A stretch of DNA of 57,487 bases from an uncultured Bacteroidota bacterium (lineage in GTDB: Bacteria > Bacteroidota > Bacteroidia > Flavobacteriales > Flavobacteriaceae), in contig CAILWV010000027.1 in the NCBI GenBank assembly GCA_903838055.1, positions 1 through 57,487 on the forward strand, read 5' to 3'. How positions within the stretch are numbered: position 1 is the first letter of the stretch; every line of letters starts with the position of its first letter. The position numbers and the translations under genes were made by a program. The notes under the pieces were generated by a model that had not been told where the DNA came from, did no database searches, and saw only the letters and a list, made by a program, of their open reading frames with translations. Below are positions 53,172-57,487 of this stretch, in pieces.

Positions 53172-55340
53172 TTATAGTTTCTCTTTTATAAAATTCGTCA
53201 TTTTGTTAAATAACTGAATTCTGGTTTTGCCACCATAAATTCCGTGGTTTTTATCCGGATAAATAGCCCAGTCAAATTGCTTATTGGCTTGAACCAGTGC
53301 TTCAATAAACTGCATCGAATTCTGAAAATGAACATTATCATCGGCAGTTCCGTGAATTAAAAGAAAATTTCCTTTTAGTTTATCGGCAAAATTTATTGGG
53401 GAGTTAGTGTCGTAACCACTTGCATTTTCTTGTGGAGTTTGCATGTAACGCTCGGTATAAATGCTGTCATAGAAACGCCAATTGGTAACTGGCGCTACTG
53501 CAATTGCCATTTTAAACACATCGGCACCTTTTAAAATACAGTTGCTTGCCATAAATCCACCATAAGACCATCCAAATATACCAATTCTAGTTTTATCAAC
53601 GTAAGAATAATTACCTATTACTTTTGCAGCATCAATTTGATCTTCCACTTCATATTTCCCTAACTCCTTTTGAGTGATTTTTTTGAAAGCAGCCCCTTTA
53701 AATCCGGTTCCTCTTCCATCCACACAAACAGTAATGTATCCTTGTTGGGATAGCATCATAAACCACATATCGTTAGTATCCAACCAATCATTAGCAACTT
53801 GTTGCGATCCAGGACCTGAATATTGGTACATAAATACTGGATATTTTTTAGAAGAATCAAAATCTTTTGGTTTAATCATCCATGCGTTTAGCTTGTTTCC
53901 TTTTTCGGTAGTTAATTCAAAAAACTCTTTTGTTGGAAGATTGTATTTTTTTAATTTTTCGGTAAGTACAGTATTATCTACAATTCCTTTAATTTGTTTT
54001 CCATCTTTCGAATCATTTAAGGAGTAAATTGGCGGAGTTGTTGTAGAAGAAAAGGTGTTAATATAATACTCAAAATTCGGACTAAAAGTAGCCGCATTAG
54101 TACCTACTTGTTGGGATAATTTTACTTTATTTTTTCCGTCAAGTGCAATTTTATAAACATCTCTAACCGTAGAACCATTTTCTGTAGATTGAAAATAAAC
54201 CGTTTTAGCTTTTTCATCAAAGCCATAATAAGATGTTACTTCCCAATTGCCTTTAGTTACTTGGTTTTTTAACTTTCCGTTTTTGTCGTATAAATAAATA
54301 TGGTTATATCCATCTTTTTCAGAAGTCCAAATAAAACTATTGTCTTTTAAAAAGGTTAAATTATCTGTGACATCAACATAAGCAGCATCTTTTTCGTTCA
54401 TTACTACTTTAGCATTGCCAGTAGTTCCATCTACAAAAATCAAATCTAGATTATCTTGGTGGCGGTTTAATACTTGAGCGCAAAGCACGTTGGCATCGTT
54501 AGTCCATTTCATTCTAGCAATATAGAAATCAGAATAATTTCCTAAGTTGATACCTTTAGAACTGGCTGCAGCAAGATCATAAACAAACAAAGAAACTGTT
54601 GCATTTTTCTCTCCTGCTTTTGGATATTTAAAAGTTTCTACCGTTGGGTACAAATCTTTTTTGTAAATATTCATTGAAAATTCGGGAACTTCGCTTTCAT
54701 CAAAACGAATAAAGGCAATTTTTTTACTATCGGCACTCCAATCAAAAGCTCTTACAAAAGCAAATTCTTCTTCATAAACCCAATCCGTGATTCCATTAAT
54801 TATGGCATTTTTCTTACCGTCCGATGTTATTTGAGTAGTTTTCTTGGTTAGTAAATCTAAAACAAATAAATCATTTGATTTTGCATAACAAATTTTAGTT
54901 CCATCTGGAGAGAATGTTGGTTCCTGAACTTGTTCAAATAACTTAGATATCTCTTTAGTTGCTGTGTTATACAAATAGTAATCTGCAGTAAACGAGTGAC
55001 GGAAAATAGGATTAGTATTATTTGCAATTAGAATTTGTTTTTCATCCTTGCTAAAAGTGAAACTGTCTATTCCATCGGCTAAAGCCGGGAAATTTTTTGT
55101 ATCAATAAGCGTAGAGACTTTTTGTAATGTTGCATAATCAAATACATCAATTTGTTGACTTCTCGTAGCTCTATCACTATTAAGTACGGTGTATTGGTTA
55201 GTGTTTTTTAAAGATTGTAATTCGTCCATTGCTTTGGCGCGAAAAGCTCCAGTATAAATTTCTTCTACAGAAATTTTTTGTTGTGCAATAGATAAAAAAC
55301 CAGTTAATAGAAAAAGGGCAATAAGTTTAATTGATTTCAT
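53172..55340 (-). CDS. Dipeptidyl-peptidase IV-type S9 serine peptidase
   Basis: 722 residues with a signal peptide (MKSIKLIALFLLTGFLSIAQ). N-terminal eight-blade beta-propeller (about 40-480) with the DPP-IV Glu pair in WVYEEEFAF. The alpha/beta-hydrolase end has Ser in GWSYGGFMAS, Asp in GTADDNVHF and His in DKNHGIYGG. It releases X-Pro dipeptides from N-termini in the periplasm. With the POT gene 30 bases downstream it forms a peptide-use unit. Confidence 0.95.
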   Translation of the reverse strand: MKSIKLIALFLLTGFLSIAQQKISVEEIYTGAFRAKAMDELQSLKNTNQYTVLNSDRATRSQQIDVFDYATLQKVSTLIDTKNFPALADGIDSFTFSKDEKQILIANNTNPIFRHSFTADYYLYNTATKEISKLFEQVQEPTFSPDGTKICYAKSNDLFVLDLLTKKTTQITSDGKKNAIINGITDWVYEEEFAFVRAFDWSADSKKIAFIRFDESEVPEFSMNIYKKDLYPTVETFKYPKAGEKNATVSLFVYDLAAASSKGINLGNYSDFYIARMKWTNDANVLCAQVLNRHQDNLDLIFVDGTTGNAKVVMNEKDAAYVDVTDNLTFLKDNSFIWTSEKDGYNHIYLYDKNGKLKNQVTKGNWEVTSYYGFDEKAKTVYFQSTENGSTVRDVYKIALDGKNKVKLSQQVGTNAATFSPNFEYYINTFSSTTTPPIYSLNDSKDGKQIKGIVDNTVLTEKLKKYNLPTKEFFELTTEKGNKLNAWMIKPKDFDSSKKYPVFMYQYSGPGSQQVANDWLDTNDMWFMMLSQQGYITVCVDGRGTGFKGAAFKKITQKELGKYEVEDQIDAAKVIGNYSYVDKTRIGIFGWSYGGFMASNCILKGADVFKMAIAVAPVTNWRFYDSIYTERYMQTPQENASGYDTNSPINFADKLKGNFLLIHGTADDNVHFQNSMQFIEALVQANKQFDWAIYPDKNHGIYGGKTRIQLFNKMTNFIKEKL

Positions 55341-55464
55341 TTTTGGATTGATTATAAACCGACACCAATTTTAGTGAAAAAATTGCAATTAACGGTAGTT
55401 TTTTATGGAAAATATAACCTCAATTAGAACGGTACTAATTGTAATTTAAAAAAGAGAATCTAAA

Positions 55465-56982
55465 TTATTTTTTTTTGTATTCTTTTTCCATCTCTTCAAT
55501 AATATCTTTAATCTGCTCTACTCCTATTCGCTTAGCTTTAATTTTTTTATTTTTATCTAATATATAAATAACTGGAGTTGAATAAACATCATATTTTACG
55601 GTTACATTATTGATGTGAGCGCCATCATAAACATTAATCCAATCTTTTAAACCGTTATCTGCAATATACTTTAAGTATTTATCACCTTCATGCAAAGTAT
55701 AAACACTGTATACTTTTAAATCCTTTTTATCTAGTTTTAGTTCATTATATAGTTTAATTAATTTTGGGATTTCTTTTTGACAATGACCACAATCGACATC
55801 CCAAAACACCAAAATAATAAAATCGGCATTTACCGAATAAAGGTGATTAAACATTTTATTTAATACTCCTTCATTTGCATAATAAACTTTCGTGGCTTCT
55901 TCACTGTTCTTAGCGGCTTCAAACCCCATTTTTTTAACTATCTCATAATCGTTCGCTTTAATCATTGCTAAATCTGGAGCGTTGGCACCTATTAATAAAG
56001 GTCTTAATAGATCTGCCCTTTTCATGATTCTACTTATTACAGAATCATCATCATAAATACCGCCGGCTTTTCCAGTTTTAAAATAATGATCTGAAATATG
56101 AACAAATACCTTATCTAATCCCATTATTTTAGAAGTTTCATAAGAATAGATTAAATGAGCCAATGTATACTTGTAAAGCAAACTTCCTTGTTTGGTTTTG
56201 TCTAAAATTCTATCCACTTCAACAATTAAAGAGTCTGGGTGTGATATAATAACCGATTCGAAATATTTTTTAAGTTTCGGAAAAAAGAATGGATTACGCA
56301 TAGTTGCATCTTCCTTAAAGTCTATATTATCCCAATAATGATTTTTGTAATATTTGTAAACCATCAAACTATCTGGTCTTCCGTTCGACGCTTTAGGAAT
56401 ATCTTGCAATACCTTTTCCATTTTTAAATCTATAACATCCGCAATATATGTTGCTTTATGCTTGGATATAAAATTTTGTTCGTAAAGCTGAATTCTTTTA
56501 TCCAACACTTTTTGTTTTTCATTTAAAAGCAAAGTGTCCTTTTTGGTTTTAACATCAATGGATATTCTATAATCTTGAAATTCTTTATTTTGCTTATTTA
56601 TAAATTTTATATAGTCAAAAAATTCATTTTCTAGAGGCGAATTAACCGCACTCAAACCATCAAGATCATTTAAATTTAAATCACTATTAAGCTCTAATTT
56701 TTGGTTTTGATCATCAATAAAAAAATCAAAATAAATAGTCTTTTTTTGACTAACTAAAGTATAAATTCCTTTATCTAATTTATCTTTTCCTTTAAATACT
56801 ATTCGACCGTTTTTTATTGATTTACAAGTATCTTTAATTAATGTTTTATCAAATTGGTAATACGTAAGAAACGCAATCGTATCCTTACAATTTTTTAAGT
56901 TAATAGTAATATCATATCCCGATTGAGCATGCGTATAAATTGCAGAAAAACAAAAAACAAAAGCTAAGAAAAATCTCTTCAT
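55465..56982 (-). CDS. Exported thioredoxin-domain protein (DUF4369/DUF5106 plus TlpA-like)
   Basis: 505 residues. Signal peptide (about 1-19, MKRFFLAFVFCFSAIYTHAQ). An N-terminal DUF4369-like beta domain (about 22-115) is followed by a helical DUF5106-like part (about 115-330) and a C-terminal thioredoxin fold with FWDVDCGHCQKEIPKL (active CGHC, about 397-400) and cis-Pro in YSTPVIYIL. TlpA-type proteins reduce disulfides in the periplasm or at the outer membrane. The client is unknown. It has a good promoter (57023-57053). Confidence 0.88.
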   Translation of the reverse strand: MKRFFLAFVFCFSAIYTHAQSGYDITINLKNCKDTIAFLTYYQFDKTLIKDTCKSIKNGRIVFKGKDKLDKGIYTLVSQKKTIYFDFFIDDQNQKLELNSDLNLNDLDGLSAVNSPLENEFFDYIKFINKQNKEFQDYRISIDVKTKKDTLLLNEKQKVLDKRIQLYEQNFISKHKATYIADVIDLKMEKVLQDIPKASNGRPDSLMVYKYYKNHYWDNIDFKEDATMRNPFFFPKLKKYFESVIISHPDSLIVEVDRILDKTKQGSLLYKYTLAHLIYSYETSKIMGLDKVFVHISDHYFKTGKAGGIYDDDSVISRIMKRADLLRPLLIGANAPDLAMIKANDYEIVKKMGFEAAKNSEEATKVYYANEGVLNKMFNHLYSVNADFIILVFWDVDCGHCQKEIPKLIKLYNELKLDKKDLKVYSVYTLHEGDKYLKYIADNGLKDWINVYDGAHINNVTVKYDVYSTPVIYILDKNKKIKAKRIGVEQIKDIIEEMEKEYKKK

Positions 56983-57022
56983 AAGTAAAATATTTATTGT
57001 TTGTAGATAATTATTATAATGT

Positions 57023-57053
57023 CAAAAATAGTTTTTTTTCTTTAAGTCTACAA
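57023..57053 (-). promoter_or_regulatory. Promoter of the thioredoxin-domain gene
   Basis: On the minus strand TTG (57053-57051), 20-base spacer, TATTTTTG (57030-57023), a full consensus match, about 40 bases before ATG 56982. Confidence 0.65.
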
Positions 57054-57135
57054 ATTAATATGTTTTTTGAAAAGGGAATTCAATGCTATAAAATAAACCT
57101 TAATATATAAAAAAAGTATTATAAGAAATTTGATA

Positions 57136-57172
57136 CAATCAAAAAGCCTCCTCAATTTCTTGAGGAGGCTTT
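57136..57172 (-). terminator. Terminator of the T9SS-sorted protein gene
   Basis: Thirteen-base perfect arms AAAGCCTCCTCAA (57143-57155) and TTGAGGAGGCTTT (57160-57172), loop TTTC. Read on the minus strand it ends in TTTTTG and is 24 bases past the stop at 57196. Confidence 0.9.
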
Positions 57173-57195
57173 GAATTATTTAGATGTCTTAGGGA

Positions 57196-57487
57196 CTATC
57201 GTTTAATCACACGTAGTGTTTTAACAACATCACCTTGGCTTACAATTACATTGTAAACTCCAGATGGGTAGTTAGCACCTACTTCTAATCCTTCAATTTC
57301 GGAAACTTCTAGGATTCTGTTTTCAACTAATTTGCCTAACATATCGTAAACTTTAATTTGTAAAGCTTCTTCACTACTAGTTTTAACATCTAGTTTGAAG
57401 TTCTCTGCAAATGGGTTTGGATAAGCTATAGCTTTAAATTCTATAGCATCTTCAATTCTAACTGAACTTCCACATGCTTTAATCCAA
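57196..57487 (-). CDS. C-terminal end of a secreted protein with type IX sorting domain (runs off right edge)
   Basis: The final 96 codons of a minus-strand gene. They encode a type A T9SS sorting domain: [15 protein letters not shown], then [35 protein letters not shown] and KTLRVIKR at the end. The conserved features are YPNPF, VYDMLGK, the Gly-Val-Tyr and the KxxRVIKR-type ending. The domain directs export through the GldKLMN-driven type IX system and is cut off at the surface. What precedes it is outside the window. Separate from the gene at the left edge. Confidence 0.93.
   Translation of the reverse strand, partial: WIKACGSSVRIEDAIEFKAIAYPNPFAENFKLDVKTSSEEALQIKVYDMLGKLVENRILEVSEIEGLEVGANYPSGVYNVIVSQGDVVKTLRVIKR

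Overview
The window comes from a low-GC member of the Bacteroidota, most likely Flavobacterium or a close relative in the Flavobacteriaceae. Supporting signs are the complete gldK-gldL-gldM-gldN cluster (type IX secretion and gliding motor), XrtF exosortase, type IX sorting domains, flavobacterial gene orders (miaB, sigma-54 activator, lptE, TPR-like protein, secG, groES, groEL), and promoters of the Bacteroidota form TTG-N17-21-TAnnTTTG. No rRNA, tRNA or CRISPR array was seen.

Layout. Positions 1-4221 hold the N-terminal 1407 codons of a very large secreted modular protein (minus strand) that runs off the left edge. An 800-base gap follows, with two LacI-type palindromes and a candidate small RNA or leader (about 4799-4926). 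Positions 5-11 kb hold small housekeeping genes packed tail to tail: J/KTSC protein, DUF1761, pterin dehydratase, FemAB/GNAT-like transferase, ABC-F ATPase, DUF983 and a FAD oxidoreductase. Positions 11.1-19.8 kb are one minus-strand run: topA, a ureohydrolase-like gene with a degenerate metal site, then gldKLMN. Positions 19.9-27.3 kb run on the plus strand from miaB to groEL, interrupted by two gene remnants: a HigA/AbiEii-like chimera and a deleted GxxExxY gene between inverted repeats. Positions 27.4-29.55 kb are a probable inserted cassette: a ParDE-like toxin-antitoxin pair plus a secreted M1-like peptidase, bounded by two 43-bp copies of the same palindromic terminator. Positions 29.6-34.3 kb carry DedA, a metal-type module (TonB receptor, HMA protein, HYC_CC_PP protein) and the XrtF pair. 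Positions 34.4-37.6 kb hold a GAF/fRMsr protein, rpsO and pnp.

Positions 37.7-42.4 kb hold a type III restriction-modification locus (mod, res) with a divergent HTH regulator. Three short palindromic elements lie in or beside it, one read through in frame inside mod. From 42.5 kb to the end come a tail-specific protease, surE-lpxB, a DUF2892 gene behind a Crp/Fnr-like palindrome, comEC, a thioredoxin-like protein, two POT peptide transporters with a DPP-IV-type peptidase, a thioredoxin-domain lipoprotein/periplasmic protein, and the C-terminal type IX sorting signal of a gene running off the right edge.

How the parts work together. The window contains the type IX secretion core and two of its probable clients (the modular protein at the left edge, by inference, and the sorting domain at the right edge, directly). 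DPP-IV and the two POT carriers form a route for proline-containing peptides. Several mobile or decayed elements (TA cassette, GxxExxY remnant, HigA/AbiEii remnant, RM locus with palindromic repeats) sit at operon junctions. The strongest candidates for something undescribed are the coding palindromic element inside mod, the terminator-flanked TA-peptidase cassette, the repeat-flanked GxxExxY remnant, and the HTH/operator arrangement in front of mod.
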